Positions 43,525 to 52,480 are shown, numbered from the stretch's first letter. The stretch is 64,000 bases of DNA from Atopomonas sediminilitoris (GCF_022601735.1 NZ_JAKUMM010000004.1:124001-188000), one strand, 5' to 3'. Notes: a model not told the origin generated them from the letters alone. A program made the numbers and translations.

Positions 43525-43807
43525 GACGCCGGCAGCAAAAGGCCGTGCAACGGCTGCCGTGAAGAGCGAGAAGGCAGATGAAGGTGGGCAGCGCGAGAAA
43601 CACGCTGGCAAGGCCGGTGATCAGGAAGAGCGCCCAGGTCTAAAAGTGCTGGTTGTGCGTTGCGAAAGGTACGCAAGAAGGGTGGTCATGGGCAGTGGCG
43701 CGGGCCCAGAAATCACTCGAAAGAACCCAGCCTGACCGGCAGGCTGGGTTCGAGTAATACATTCACTATCTGGTTAAAAGCTTTAATAACAGCTAGTTAT
43801 GATGCTT
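43525..43807. other. Spacer upstream of liuR, no gene seen
   Basis: With the operators this spacer exceeds 300 bases. I find no supported gene. A 48-codon minus-strand reading (43493-43636) has one hydrophobic run but no good start, and may be decayed coding sequence. The inverted repeat at 43715-43755 lies near the LysR gene's end. Confidence 0.5.
43715..43755 (-). terminator. Long inverted repeat downstream of the LysR gene
   Basis: AACCCAGCCTG and CAGGCTGGGTT form perfect 11-base arms around a 5-base loop, enclosed by ACTCG and CGAGT. It lies about 50 bases after the LysR gene stop. On the minus strand it is followed by TTCTTTC, a weak T run, so a terminator is likely. Confidence 0.6.
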
Positions 43808-44743
43808 TTATGATAAAGCATCTAAAGGTTGCTGCTCGTTTTGCAGCATGCGCTGACACAGGTCGATCAGTTGCTCGCGCATCCAGCGGTTGGCGGGGTC
43901 TTGGTCGGTGCTTTCGTGCCAATAGAGGTGGGTTTCCAACGCCGGTACATCTTTAACCGGCAATTCAGCAAAGTGCAGGCTGTGCTGACGGGCGTAGCGC
44001 TCGGGTACGGTCATGACCATGTCGCTGTCTTTGACCACCAGCGAGGCCATCAAGTAATGCTGCGAACGCAGGGCAATGCGTCGCTGCAGGCCTTGCTTGC
44101 CTAAGGCTAAGTCAATGTAGCCCAAGCCGTTGCGGCGGCTGGAAATGTGGATATGACTCAGGCTCAGGTACTCATCCAGCGTTAGCTTGTCTTTTTTGCC
44201 GAAGGGGTGATCTGGGCGCATCACGCAGACGTAGCGATCTTCCAGCAATTTGACATGGCGTACTTGCGGGTCGGTATTGAGCGGCGCATCCACAGCAAAG
44301 TCGAGGCGGCCAGCGGCCAGTTCTTTGGTGGTCTCACGGCGCTTGGCCATAAAACTCTCGATGCTGATGTGCGGCGCTTGCTTGCTCAAGCGCTTCATCA
44401 GCCGTGGCAGCACCACGGCTTCTGATAAGTCGGTCATGCTGATGCGATAGGTCTTGCTCGCCTCTTGCGGGGCAAAGCTGCGGCTGTCTTGTACCGACAC
44501 CCGCAGTAGGGTCAAGGCATTACGCACAGGGCCAATAATGTTTTGCGCCATCGGCGTTGGCACCATGCCTTGGGCGGTGCGTACAAACAGCGGATCGTTG
44601 AAGGTTTCACGCAGCCGGGCGAGGGCGTTCGACACCGCCGGCTGGGTGATGCCGACGATTTGTCCGGCCCGAGTCAGGTTGGATTCGGTGTAAATGGCGT
44701 CAAACACCACGAACAAATTCAAGTCGACCTTGTTCAGAATCAT
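43808..44743 (-). CDS. LysR-family transcriptional regulator
   Basis: 311 residues. The N-terminal winged helix-turn-helix (VDLNLFVVFDAIYTESNLTRAGQIVGITQPAVSNALARLRETFNDPLFVRT) is of the NodD/LeuO subgroup. The effector-binding domain is full length (residues ~95-305). It is divergent from an acyl-CoA dehydrogenase gene 157 bases away, the usual layout for a LysR regulator and its target. A 12-base inverted repeat lies between them. Effector unknown. Confidence 0.92.
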   Translation of the reverse strand: MILNKVDLNLFVVFDAIYTESNLTRAGQIVGITQPAVSNALARLRETFNDPLFVRTAQGMVPTPMAQNIIGPVRNALTLLRVSVQDSRSFAPQEASKTYRISMTDLSEAVVLPRLMKRLSKQAPHISIESFMAKRRETTKELAAGRLDFAVDAPLNTDPQVRHVKLLEDRYVCVMRPDHPFGKKDKLTLDEYLSLSHIHISSRRNGLGYIDLALGKQGLQRRIALRSQHYLMASLVVKDSDMVMTVPERYARQHSLHFAELPVKDVPALETHLYWHESTDQDPANRWMREQLIDLCQRMLQNEQQPLDALS

Positions 44744-44797
44744 GTTGGCTCCCGAGCTTTGTTGATAGCGCTGTGAATGACGACACTACATATTGGT

Positions 44798-44809
44798 GAT
44801 GAATCTTCA
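44798..44809. promoter_or_regulatory. Inverted repeat in LysR / acyl-CoA dehydrogenase promoter region
   Basis: ATGAA-TC-TTCAT is a perfect short palindrome, 55 bases before the LysR start and about 90 bases before the dehydrogenase start. It is a candidate operator for the divergent LysR protein. Only position and symmetry support this. Confidence 0.4.
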
Positions 44810-44900
44810 TAGGCGTCAATAATAGATTAGATAAATCATAAACCCTGACCTACCATCCTTGGCAACCACTCTATTCACCCCACACTCGGGAGCAGCAACG

Positions 44901-46112
44901 ATGCATTTTGATTATTCGCCCAAGGTGAAAGATCTTCAGGCACGCGTCAGTGCATTTATGGATGAGCATGTCTATCCAGCTGAAGCGATCTTTGAACAGC
45001 AGGTTGCCGAAGGCGATCGCTGGCAGCCGACGCAAATCATGGAAGAACTCAAAGAGAAGGCCCGTGCCGCTGGCCTGTGGAATTTGTTTTTGCCCGAGTC
45101 TGAGCTGGGCGCAGGCCTGAGCAACCTAGAATACGCGCCGCTGGCGGAAATCATGGGCCGCTCCTTGATTGGCCCAGAAGTGTTCAACTGCAGCGCCCCC
45201 GACACCGGCAACATGGAAGTGTTGGTGCGCTATGGCAGCGAAGAGCACAAGAAGCAGTGGCTTGAGCCATTACTGCGCGGTGAAATTCGGTCGTGCTTCG
45301 GTATGACCGAGCCGGGCGTGGCGTCATCTGATGCCACCAATATGGAAGCCCGCGCCGTGCGTGACGGTGATGAGTGGGTGATCAATGGTCGCAAGTGGTG
45401 GACGTCAGGCGCCAATGATCCACGCTGCAAAATCATGATCTTCATGGGGTTGAGTGATCCGGATGCGCCGCGCCATCAGCAGCACTCGATGATTCTGGTG
45501 CCGATGGATACTCCCGGCTTAAAAATCGTTCGCCACTTGCCGGTATTCGGTTATGACGATGCCCCGCATGGTCACGCTGAAATCTTGCTGGAAAACGTGC
45601 GCGTGCCTTACAGCAATGTCTTGCTGGGTGAGGGCCGTGGCTTTGAAATCGCCCAAGGTCGTCTTGGACCCGGCCGTATCCACCACTGCATGCGTTCAAT
45701 CGGCTGCGCCGAGCGTGCCTTGGAGTTGATGTGCAAGCGGGCCATGAGCCGTACCGCTTTTGGTAAGCCGCTAGCCCGTCTGGGCGGCAATATCGACAAG
45801 ATTGCCGACTCGCGCATGGAAATCGATATGGCGCGCCTGTTGACCTTAAAAGCCGCCTACATGATGGACACCGTGGGTAATAAGGTGGCCAAGAGTGAAA
45901 TCGCTCAGATCAAGGTGGTTGCCCCGAACGTGGCGCTGAATGTGATCGATCGTGCCATTCAAATCCACGGCGGTGCCGGTGTTTCGGGTGACTTCCCGCT
46001 GGCGTACTGGTACGCGATGCAACGCACCTTGCGCTTTGCTGACGGCCCTGATGAAGTGCACCGTATGGCCATCGGCAAGCACGAGCTGGGCAAACATATG
46101 CCCAAGGCGTAA
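44901..46112 (+). CDS. Acyl-CoA dehydrogenase (ACAD10/11-like)
   Basis: 403 residues from the ATG at 44901 with GGGAG upstream; the extension to 44859 is not family-like. FAD-binding signatures are [19 protein letters not shown] and [23 protein letters not shown]. The [24 protein letters not shown] segment and [35 protein letters not shown] place it in the ACAD10/11-like subgroup rather than with short-chain or isovaleryl enzymes. Electrons should go to EtfAB. Substrate unknown. Likely controlled by the divergent LysR protein. Confidence 0.92.
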   Translation: MHFDYSPKVKDLQARVSAFMDEHVYPAEAIFEQQVAEGDRWQPTQIMEELKEKARAAGLWNLFLPESELGAGLSNLEYAPLAEIMGRSLIGPEVFNCSAPDTGNMEVLVRYGSEEHKKQWLEPLLRGEIRSCFGMTEPGVASSDATNMEARAVRDGDEWVINGRKWWTSGANDPRCKIMIFMGLSDPDAPRHQQHSMILVPMDTPGLKIVRHLPVFGYDDAPHGHAEILLENVRVPYSNVLLGEGRGFEIAQGRLGPGRIHHCMRSIGCAERALELMCKRAMSRTAFGKPLARLGGNIDKIADSRMEIDMARLLTLKAAYMMDTVGNKVAKSEIAQIKVVAPNVALNVIDRAIQIHGGAGVSGDFPLAYWYAMQRTLRFADGPDEVHRMAIGKHELGKHMPKA

Positions 46113-46128
46113 GACTGCCTAGCCCATC

Positions 46129-46157
46129 ACGCCCGCCTCATGGCGGGCGTTTTTTTT
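46129..46157 (+). terminator. Terminator after acyl-CoA dehydrogenase
   Basis: The hairpin ACGCCCGCC / GGCGGGCGT with a TCAT loop runs into eight T. It lies 17 bases after the dehydrogenase stop and isolates the next small gene. Confidence 0.92.
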
Positions 46158-46178
46158 ACCGCCGCACAAGAACTGCAC

Positions 46179-46577
46179 ATGCCTACGTTGACGATAAAAA
46201 CACACGCCGCGCTGCTGTTGATGAGTTTTATTACTTGGGGTGTATTTGTGCTGGTTGGCTGGCCTGATTACTACCAAAGCTGGCCACTTAGCATGCAGAT
46301 AGGCGCGGTTGTCGCCGTGACGCTGATTTACATCCCGCTATCTCGGCTGATTTTGCAGTGGATGACTACTCGCGATTATCTCGGCCACGCGTGGTGGCTG
46401 GCGCTGTATCTAACCGTGCCGCTGTTTTGCTACGACGTGGTGTACATCAAGTGGATCGGCGGCGAAGACTGGGGGTTTCTGTACCGGTACTGGTATTTGA
46501 CCCTGTTTTACTTCTCGTTCTGGTTGCAGTTCCCGTTGGTAGCTAAGTACTGGCTGCGTGAGCCAAACCAGCGTTAG
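46179..46577 (+). CDS. Small membrane protein of unknown function
   Basis: 132 residues from the ATG at 46179; the upstream extension overlaps the terminator. I do not recognise the family. Four hydrophobic stretches are clear (about residues 8-28, 38-58, 72-92 and 102-122), with aromatic-rich loops (DYYQSW, GEDWGFLYRYWYLTLFYFSFWLQF). No obvious Shine-Dalgarno precedes the ATG. The strong terminator upstream means it needs its own promoter. Its stop codon lies inside an inverted repeat shared with the convergent chemoreceptor gene. Confidence 0.7.
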   Translation: MPTLTIKTHAALLLMSFITWGVFVLVGWPDYYQSWPLSMQIGAVVAVTLIYIPLSRLILQWMTTRDYLGHAWWLALYLTVPLFCYDVVYIKWIGGEDWGFLYRYWYLTLFYFSFWLQFPLVAKYWLREPNQR

Positions 46578-46608
46578 GTCGATGCAGATTCGTTGCACCG
46601 ACCTAACG
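46572..46608. terminator. Inverted repeat between convergent genes
   Basis: Two 15-base arms, CGTTAGGTCG-A-TGCA and TGCA-C-CGACCTAACG, pair with one mismatch around a 7-base loop. The left arm includes the stop codon of the small membrane protein. There is no T run, so termination is uncertain. Confidence 0.5.
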
Positions 46609-46631
46609 GGTAGCTAACGCGGCCGCAGTGC

Positions 46632-47978
46632 TTACAAACGCAACTTAGCCAAGGCGTGTTGTAGGCGCGCCGAATGCTCGGTCAGAGCGCTGCCCGCCTG
46701 CACGGATGCCTCGCTGGTGTGCACGGTCTGCTCGGTGACATCGCGAATGCGCACAATACCCTGACTGATTTCGCCGACGACCTGGCTTTGCTCTTGGGCG
46801 GCTGCGGCGATTTGCTGGTTATTGTCACGCATCTGCGCCACCGCTTGGGTGATGGCCTCAAGCGCTTGCGCTGCGGCACCGGCTTGAGTGACACAGGTCT
46901 CGGCTTGCTCGCGGCTTTGTCCCATAAAGGTTTGTGCGTCTGCGCTGGCCTTTTCTAGGGCGCCTAAGGTGCTGCCAATTTCATCGGTGGATTGCTGCAC
47001 GCGCTGGGCGAGGGCGCGCACCTCATCGGCGACCACGGCAAAGCCACGGCCAGACTCACCCGCCCGTGCCGCCTCAATGGCCGCGTTAAGGGCAAGTAAG
47101 TTGGTTTGTTCGGCAATGCCATGAATCACCCCCAGCATGCCGCCAATTTGCCGACTGTCATCGACCATGCGTTGCAGTACGCTGGCGGTTTTCTCAACCC
47201 CTTGTGCTAGGCGTTCAATCGCTTGCGATGCGCCGTTGACTACCGTGGCGCCGTCACCGGCTAAACGATCGGCCTCTTTGGATTGATCCCGCGTATTGGT
47301 CGCGTGCTCGGCCACTTGCAGCACGGTCGCGCTCATTTGCTCCATGGCGGTGGCTGCCATGGTGGTTTCTGCTTGTTGATGTTGCAGCGCCGCACCACTG
47401 GCCTGCATGCGCTGGCGCAGTTGACTGGCTTCGTGGTCAATCTGCTGCGCCACTTCTTGTGCGGTCTGCAGCACTAGCTGATAGCTGGCCTGCATCTCGT
47501 TGAACGCCCGCGCCATCTGCGCCACTTCATCAGTGCCGATAAACTTGGCGCGTACCGTGAGATCACCCTCGCGCTGTGCCTTCAGCATGCTGTTCTTAAG
47601 CGAAATCAGGTGACTCAAGATGAAATGGATCAGGAGCTGCGAAGCCACCAGCACCAACAGCATCAACAGCGCCACCGCCACGGCGTAGGTGAACGCACGC
47701 TCAGCAAACAGCTGCCAATAGCCATAGCCGACCACCTTAGTCGCGCGGCTTTGAGCCTCACTGAGCGTGCCTAATACTGGGTTTGCCTGCCAATAACTCG
47801 ACTCTTGAATCTGCCAGCGCTGTTCGGCGCTAGCCAGTGCTTGCGCCTGCTCGCGCAGGGCATCGTTACGGCCGTGGGTTTCTAGCTGTAATGCCAAGAG
47901 CACCAACAATAACGTGACGATAAATGAGACGCCGTTGACGGCCCAGAATTTGTAGCGCAGTGACAGGGAATGAAGCAT
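46632..47978 (-). CDS. Methyl-accepting chemotaxis protein
   Basis: 448 residues. The first membrane segment is ~11-31 and the second ~97-120, leaving a short periplasmic stretch of about 65 residues, too small for a typical dCache or four-helix sensor. A HAMP domain (~118-170) and the cytoplasmic signalling coiled coil follow, with the conserved tip [37 protein letters not shown]. No C-terminal CheR-tethering pentapeptide is present. It is monocistronic. Ligand unknown; the small sensor region suggests indirect or membrane sensing. Confidence 0.93.
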   Translation of the reverse strand: MLHSLSLRYKFWAVNGVSFIVTLLLVLLALQLETHGRNDALREQAQALASAEQRWQIQESSYWQANPVLGTLSEAQSRATKVVGYGYWQLFAERAFTYAVAVALLMLLVLVASQLLIHFILSHLISLKNSMLKAQREGDLTVRAKFIGTDEVAQMARAFNEMQASYQLVLQTAQEVAQQIDHEASQLRQRMQASGAALQHQQAETTMAATAMEQMSATVLQVAEHATNTRDQSKEADRLAGDGATVVNGASQAIERLAQGVEKTASVLQRMVDDSRQIGGMLGVIHGIAEQTNLLALNAAIEAARAGESGRGFAVVADEVRALAQRVQQSTDEIGSTLGALEKASADAQTFMGQSREQAETCVTQAGAAAQALEAITQAVAQMRDNNQQIAAAAQEQSQVVGEISQGIVRIRDVTEQTVHTSEASVQAGSALTEHSARLQHALAKLRL

Positions 47979-48058
47979 GCCAAGACCTCATGTCGGCAAA
48001 GGGTGCGTCCGTGTGGTCGGCGGCACCGTCGATAACTTGATGTTTTACGAGCAGATTT

Positions 48059-48601
48059 CTATGGCGCAGGGCCTATTGAGGCCGGCAGCGGGATAAGTTT
48101 GCGCACGTCCAAATGATAGAAGTGTTGCGCCTGCTCATCGTCCCAAAGGATTCCGTGCTCGCTGTAGATCGCCTTAGGGGGCGATAACGACGTCAGGCTG
48201 ACCTTGCCGCGCCGAGGATGCAGGTAGCCGGGGCTAAATGCGCCTTCACGGTACTGAAAGTCATGAATTTTGCCGGTGGGTATGTCAGCGGCATGCGGGT
48301 CGTAGCTGATCTCCCACACTTCGCCTAAGGCGGCGCTGTACAGAACAAAGCTTTGCCGCTGCGCAAAGTGCCATGCGCCATCGAGCGTTTGCGCACGCTG
48401 TTGCCCATCGGCAGCCATTAAGGGCCAGCGTAAGCTTTGCGTGGCGTCACACAGCCAAACCACAGCCAAACCAGCGTCGTCTGTGGTTTGCAACTGCAAC
48501 TGCACCTCGCCGGCGCTTAACAGCACCGGCACATCCGCTTTTGGGCATTGCCCGTAGACCTGTGAAGCCCCTGCAACAAACAACCAGATTAGCCAACGCA
48601 T
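48059..48601 (-). CDS. Secreted protein of unknown function
   Basis: 180 residues from the ATG at 48601 (a GTG one codon upstream is equally possible). A signal peptide is clear: LIWLFVAGASQVYG then Q-C. There is no good lipobox. The mature protein has two cysteines (in GQCPKAD and VWLCDATQ) that may form a disulfide. The C-terminal part (GKIHDFQYREGAFSPGYLHP, then SEHGILWDDEQAQHFYHLDVRKLIP) looks beta-rich. I do not recognise the family. It is monocistronic, between the chemoreceptor and the HPF gene. Confidence 0.65.
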   Translation of the reverse strand: MRWLIWLFVAGASQVYGQCPKADVPVLLSAGEVQLQLQTTDDAGLAVVWLCDATQSLRWPLMAADGQQRAQTLDGAWHFAQRQSFVLYSAALGEVWEISYDPHAADIPTGKIHDFQYREGAFSPGYLHPRRGKVSLTSLSPPKAIYSEHGILWDDEQAQHFYHLDVRKLIPLPASIGPAP

Positions 48602-48604
48602 CAC

Positions 48605-48954
48605 CGTGACCTAAAGCCGTTATGACCGTTGACACGGTAACGGTCCGTGCGGGCGATCAGCATGACGTGAGGCAAGTGAATCAGATTTTGCGCTAAGCGA
48701 TTGAGCGCGAATTAAGCGCGCGAGAAGAGGCAAAAAGCAGCGGGGAGGGGCGTGTTATCCCGACGATAATAGGCAGCCCGCAAATGGCCTGTCTAGCGTT
48801 TGCAGGCAATTGGATGAATAAAGCTGACATTGGTCAGGCAAGTGCGTTTTTTGCTGAAAAAAACCTCCCGCCATGCGTTGCAATGACGTAGGCTGAAATT
48901 GTCGCCAAGGTTTTTCGCGACGTTTTTGTTGTTTGGTTGAAGAAGGAATGCCCT
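48605..48954. other. Spacer without a gene
   Basis: About 350 bases lie between the divergent secreted-protein gene and the hpf-like gene. I see no gene and no strong palindrome. The last 15 bases contain the AAGGAAT ribosome binding site for the gene at 48955. It must carry both promoters. Confidence 0.5.
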
Positions 48955-49362
48955 ATGCAAGTCCAGGTTCACAGTGACAACCACATTGAAGGCAGTGCAC
49001 GCCTAGCTACCTGGGTCAGCACTATCGTTGCTGATCGTTTTGACCGCTTTAGTGAGGACCTTACCCGCGTTGTTGTACATTTTCATGACGACAACGCCCA
49101 TAAGAGTGGCGCCGCTGATAAGCGTTGCCAAATCGAAGCAAGACCCAAAGGTCGCCAACCGCTATCCGTCACCCACAAAGCAGAATCGCTGGAGTTTGCC
49201 TTTGATGGCGCCGTTGAGAAGTTGATTCATGCCCTTGACCATCAAATGGGCAAGTTACGCAGCAAGCGCGGTGGCGTGCGTGAGGACGGTGACAGCAGTG
49301 ACAACGTGGACCAACTGCTAGAGGAAGACTTTCTCGCTGAGGAGCAACTGCGTAGCGCTTGA
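48955..49362 (+). CDS. HPF/RaiA-family ribosome-associated protein
   Basis: 135 residues from the ATG at 48955, eight bases after AAGGA. The core matches the S30AE ribosome-hibernation fold: MQVQVHSDNHIEGSARLATWV, DRFDRFSEDLTRVVVHFHDDN, RCQIEARPKGRQPLSVTHK, and AFDGAVEKLIHALDHQMGKLR. The C-terminal ~30 residues are acidic and poorly conserved. Such proteins bind the 30S subunit and silence ribosomes in stress or stationary phase. It is not the rpoN-linked hpf paralogue by context, so it may be a second member. Confidence 0.85.
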   Translation: MQVQVHSDNHIEGSARLATWVSTIVADRFDRFSEDLTRVVVHFHDDNAHKSGAADKRCQIEARPKGRQPLSVTHKAESLEFAFDGAVEKLIHALDHQMGKLRSKRGGVREDGDSSDNVDQLLEEDFLAEEQLRSA

Positions 49363-49390
49363 TGCTTAGCGCACACGCTCATAGCACCAT

Positions 49391-49426
49391 AAAAAACGCC
49401 GGTTAGCGCACGCTACCGGCGTTTTT
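49391..49426. terminator. Terminator between hpf-like gene and parvulin gene
   Basis: The hairpin AAAAAACGCCGGT / ACCGGCGTTTTT has A and T tracts on opposite sides, so it can serve both convergent genes. Confidence 0.9.
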
Positions 49427-49454
49427 CGTGCTTCAAGCTAAAGCACAGCAGGCA

Positions 49455-49736
49455 TCAGTCTTGGCGACTGGTGACTTCTAACAGGTGATAACCAAATTGG
49501 GTTTTCACTGGGCCTTGCACTTCGCCGACCGGGGCGCTGAACACGACTTCGTCGAACTCTTTAACCATTTGGCCACGACCAAAAGCGCCCAAGTCACCGC
49601 CTTGGCTGCCACTGGGGCAGGAGGAGTTTTCTTTAGCCACTTGCGCAAAGTCAGCGCCGCCAGCGATTGCTGCTTTGAGTTCGTTGCACTTGTCTTCGGT
49701 TGAAACCAGGATGTGGCGAGCGGTTGCACGAGCCAT
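49455..49736 (-). CDS. ppiC: Small parvulin-type peptidyl-prolyl isomerase (second copy)
   Basis: 93 residues from the ATG at 49736 with GAGGA upstream; the extension to 49763 is not needed. It is a single cytoplasmic parvulin domain: ATARHILVSTEDKCNELKAAI, VAKENSSCPSGSQGGDLGAFGRGQMVKEFDEVVF, and VKTQFGYHLLEVTSRQD. It is closer to E. coli PpiC than the copy at 34.3 kb. The gene is flanked by the hpf terminator and, upstream, by the repeat-rich noncoding block. Confidence 0.94.
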   Translation of the reverse strand: MARATARHILVSTEDKCNELKAAIAGGADFAQVAKENSSCPSGSQGGDLGAFGRGQMVKEFDEVVFSAPVGEVQGPVKTQFGYHLLEVTSRQD

Positions 49737-49870
49737 AAATATGTCCTCAGGTTGAAAAGGCATAGCCTAGCGATTGAGCAGGTGAAAGCAAGCCTGCTGG
49801 TATTGTCATTTCATCTTTGCGCTAAAGGCCCGTCAGAAAGCGGTAAAGCCTGTCGATTTGCTGGGCGCTG

Positions 49871-50234
49871 TCGAAGGTTTGGCTTTAAAACCCAGAAGAA
49901 TAGTGCTGGATTAGGACGCAAAAACTACCGAGCAACAAAGCCGTTCGAGTTGCTGAGTGCTCTGGTGTTTTAAGCTGATTATTTGCGGGGTACTTAGGCA
50001 TTTATTCCGCCCTGCTGGGCGGCTTCCTTTTGGCAATCGCCCCAAAAGGAAGCAAAAAGTCTTGCCCCTGCAGCCGGGTTTGGCCGTTGGCCAAACTGCC
50101 TTCACTCCATCATTGTTCCAGAGGCCCGCCGCGAAGGGCCGTCCTGGCCCATCGCGGCTTTCGTGGCGTCCTTGCCGCTCAACCTCTTGCACAACGATTG
50201 CGTTCAGCCCGCTGAAAGGGGCGGAGGGTGCAGG
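49871..50234. repeat. Tandem repeat copy 1 (~360 bp)
   Basis: It starts TCGAAGGTTTGG and runs directly into copy 2. Within it lie two adjacent hairpins: CCGCCC-TGCT-GGGCGG at 50007-50022, and GCTTCCTTTTGG with CCAAAAGGAAGC at 50022-50053. About 300 bases (from 49924) match copy 2 at a constant offset of 351 with only a handful of changes. Confidence 0.85.
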
Positions 50235-50583
50235 TCGAAGGTTTGACTTTAAAACTATGGATCAGGGCTCAAAATCTACCGAGCAACAAAGCCGTTCGAG
50301 TTGCTGAGTGCTCTGGTGTTTTCAGCTGATTATTTGTGGGGTACTTAGGCATTTATTCCGCCCTGCTGGGCGGCTTCCTTTTGGCAGTCGCCCCAAAAGG
50401 AAGCAAAAAGTCTTGCCCCTGCAGCCGGGTTTGGCCGTTGGCCAAACTGCCTTCACTCCATCATTGTTCCAGAGGCCCGCCGCGAAGGGCCGTCCTGGCC
50501 CATCGCGGCTTTCGCGGCATCCTTGCCGCTCAACCTCTTACACAATGACTGCGTTCAGCCCGCTGAAAGGGGCAGAGTGTGCC
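50235..50583. repeat. Tandem repeat copy 2 (~350 bp)
   Basis: It begins TCGAAGGTTTGA immediately after copy 1 and lacks 13 bases near its start. Both hairpins found in copy 1 are preserved. Homology stops near 50583, where unrelated sequence follows. Confidence 0.85.
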
Positions 50584-50683
50584 AGCTCTAAAATGCCTAG
50601 TTTCTTCGGCGGCAAAATGCAGCAATCGACCAGAAAGCAGCAGCTCGATCAGGCGACTCGGACAAAGTCCCCGTCAGGAGGCT

Positions 50684-51003
50684 GAAACGGAGCGAAGCGG
50701 AGTAACAGCCGTAGGCTGGCCCGCAGGGCGAGCGCAGCGAGTACTGGAGGTGTTGCGCAGAGGGGCGAGCGGCCCGGATGGCCGCGACGACTGCATGGAT
50801 GCAGGAGTTAGGGCGAAGCAGGATGCCAGAGCCGAGAGGTATAACGGGCCATGGATGGCCCGTGTATGCCGACCCTCGGAGCAGCACCGGAAGGAGGGTA
50901 GTTTGGTGGCGTAGCCGCCAAACCCGTATGCCGGGGTGCCCTTCTCTTTGGTTACTTTCTCTTGGGCACGCAAGAGAAAGTGACTCGCCGTAAGGGCGAA
51001 AAA
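50684..51003. repeat. Structured noncoding stretch, probable dispersed element
   Basis: It ends with a near-perfect 14-base stem, CTTTCTCTTG / CAAGAGAAAG extended by flanking pairs (50951-50984), followed by GTGACTCGCCGTAAGGGCG. From memory, very similar stretches recur in many Pseudomonas genomes and give spurious open frames there. Multiplicity cannot be tested from one window. Confidence 0.45.
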
Positions 51004-51029
51004 CGATTTAACGATCTCGCAAAATAAAA

Positions 51030-51053
51030 AACCCCGCACAAGGCGGGGCTTCG
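51030..51053 (-). terminator. nrdB terminator
   Basis: On the minus strand, GCCCCGC-CTTGT-GCGGGGT is followed by TTTTTTATTTT. It lies about 75 bases after the nrdB stop. Confidence 0.88.
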
Positions 51054-51126
51054 TCTTTCTATTCGCTGCCCCAAACATCCATTTCAGGTAACCGCGTTTT
51101 TTATTGCCTAATGGTCTTGCCCCACC

Positions 51127-52377
51127 TCAATCCCAGCTCAACGCCCCACCGGTTTGATACTCAATCACGCGAGTCTCGAAGAAGTTCTTTTCCTTCTTGA
51201 GGTCCATGATTTCGCTCATCCACGGGAAGGGGTTGGTTGTGCCCGGATATTCTTCTTTCAAGCCGATTTGCGACAGGCGACGGTTGGCGATGAATTTGAG
51301 GTAGTCCTCCATCATGGCCGCGTTCATGCCCAGCACGCCGCGCGGCATGGTGTCGCGTGCGTATTCGATCTCCAGCTGAGTGCCTTGCAGAATCATCTGC
51401 GTGGCTTCGTCTTTCATGGCCGCATCCCACAGGTGCGGGTTTTCGATCTTGATCTGGTTGATCACGTCGATGCCGAAGTTCAGGTGCATCGACTCGTCAC
51501 GCAGGATGTATTGGAACTGCTCGGCGACGCCGGTCATCTTGTTGCGACGGCCCATGGACAGAATCTGGGTGAAGCCACAGTAGAAGAACACGCCTTCCAA
51601 TACGCAGTAATAAGCGATCAGGTTGCGCAGCAGCTCTTTGTCGGTTTCGACGGTGCCGGTATTGAACTGTGGATCAGAAATGGCGCGGGTGTACTTAAGG
51701 CCCCACGCGGCTTTCTTCGCGACGGAGGGAATCTCGTGGTACATGTTGAAGATCTCGCCTTCATCCATGCCCAGTGACTCGATGCAGTACTGATAGGCGT
51801 GCGTGTGGATCGCCTCTTCAAAGGCCTGACGCAGGATGTACTGGCGGCACTCAGGGTTGGTGATCAAACGGTACACGGCCAAAGCGAGGTTGTTGGCGAC
51901 CAGCGAGTCAGCGGTTGAGAAGAAGCCCAAGTTGCGCATGACGATACGGCGCTCGTCATCGGTCAGGCCGTCTTTGCTCTTCCATAACGCGATGTCGGCG
52001 TTCATGTTCACTTCTTGCGGCATCCAGTGGTTGGCGCAACCATCCAGATACTTTTGCCACGCCCAGTCGTACTTAAACGGTACTAACTGGTTGAGATCAG
52101 AGCGGCAGTTGATCATGCGCTTAGAGTCGACGGTGACGCGTGCGCTAGAGCCTTCCAGCTCATCCAGGCCTTCTTGGATGTCCAGTTGGTTCAGCGCGGA
52201 CTTGGCGCGAGCGACCGCGTCGGAGTCATCCGAGGTGACTTCACGAGCGTCTTGCACGGCGCTTTCTGCGACGTTGTCCAGCTTATCCAGTGCGGCTTGC
52301 GCGACGTGCGGCGCTGCTTTGGCAGCGGGCTTGGCGGCAACGGCGTCTTCCTGATCGAATTCGTCCCAACTCAACAT
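51127..52377 (-). CDS. nrdB: Class Ia ribonucleotide reductase, beta subunit
   Basis: 416 residues. It holds the diiron-tyrosyl radical used by NrdA. Iron-ligand helices are seen in [34 protein letters not shown] and [18 protein letters not shown]. The N-terminal ~75 residues form a non-conserved, Ala/Asp-rich extension longer than in E. coli NrdB. The C-terminal tail ([15 protein letters not shown]) binds NrdA. It lies 103 bases downstream of nrdA in one operon and ends at a strong terminator. Confidence 0.96.
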   Translation of the reverse strand: MLSWDEFDQEDAVAAKPAAKAAPHVAQAALDKLDNVAESAVQDAREVTSDDSDAVARAKSALNQLDIQEGLDELEGSSARVTVDSKRMINCRSDLNQLVPFKYDWAWQKYLDGCANHWMPQEVNMNADIALWKSKDGLTDDERRIVMRNLGFFSTADSLVANNLALAVYRLITNPECRQYILRQAFEEAIHTHAYQYCIESLGMDEGEIFNMYHEIPSVAKKAAWGLKYTRAISDPQFNTGTVETDKELLRNLIAYYCVLEGVFFYCGFTQILSMGRRNKMTGVAEQFQYILRDESMHLNFGIDVINQIKIENPHLWDAAMKDEATQMILQGTQLEIEYARDTMPRGVLGMNAAMMEDYLKFIANRRLSQIGLKEEYPGTTNPFPWMSEIMDLKKEKNFFETRVIEYQTGGALSWD

Positions 52378-52480
52378 GGTGGGTTATCTCCTGTTTGGTC
52401 GAACGGGCCGGTCGCGCCGGCGCTTGTTTTAAACGGTGGGTGCGCAGCGGGCAGGGTGGCTGCCCGCTGGCTTTACGGTG

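Larger units (their letters stand above)
49737..51126. other. 1.39 kb noncoding, repeat-rich block
   Basis: No credible gene is present between the parvulin and nrdB. Readings of up to 134 codons exist on both strands, but none has a recognisable domain, and the duplicated part keeps its hairpins rather than one reading frame. The block contains the tandem repeat at 49871-50583, the structured stretch at 50684-51003, and the nrdB terminator. Confidence 0.7.

Noticed and set aside
43493..43636. Minus-strand 48-codon reading with a hydrophobic run next to the LiuR operators
   Set aside because: No start codon with a ribosome binding site and it runs through the operators; at most a gene remnant.
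49871..50583. CRISPR array
   Set aside because: Only two ~350-bp units, no short repeats with regular unique spacers, no cas genes.
49957..50685. Two similar plus-strand frames (116 and 125 codons) in the tandem repeats
   Set aside because: They are similar only because the DNA is duplicated; the shared translation has no domain, and the hairpins are the preserved features.
50674..51078. 134-codon minus-strand frame in the repeat block
   Set aside because: Low-information, Arg/Ser-rich translation typical of spurious frames over structured noncoding DNA; no ribosome binding site.
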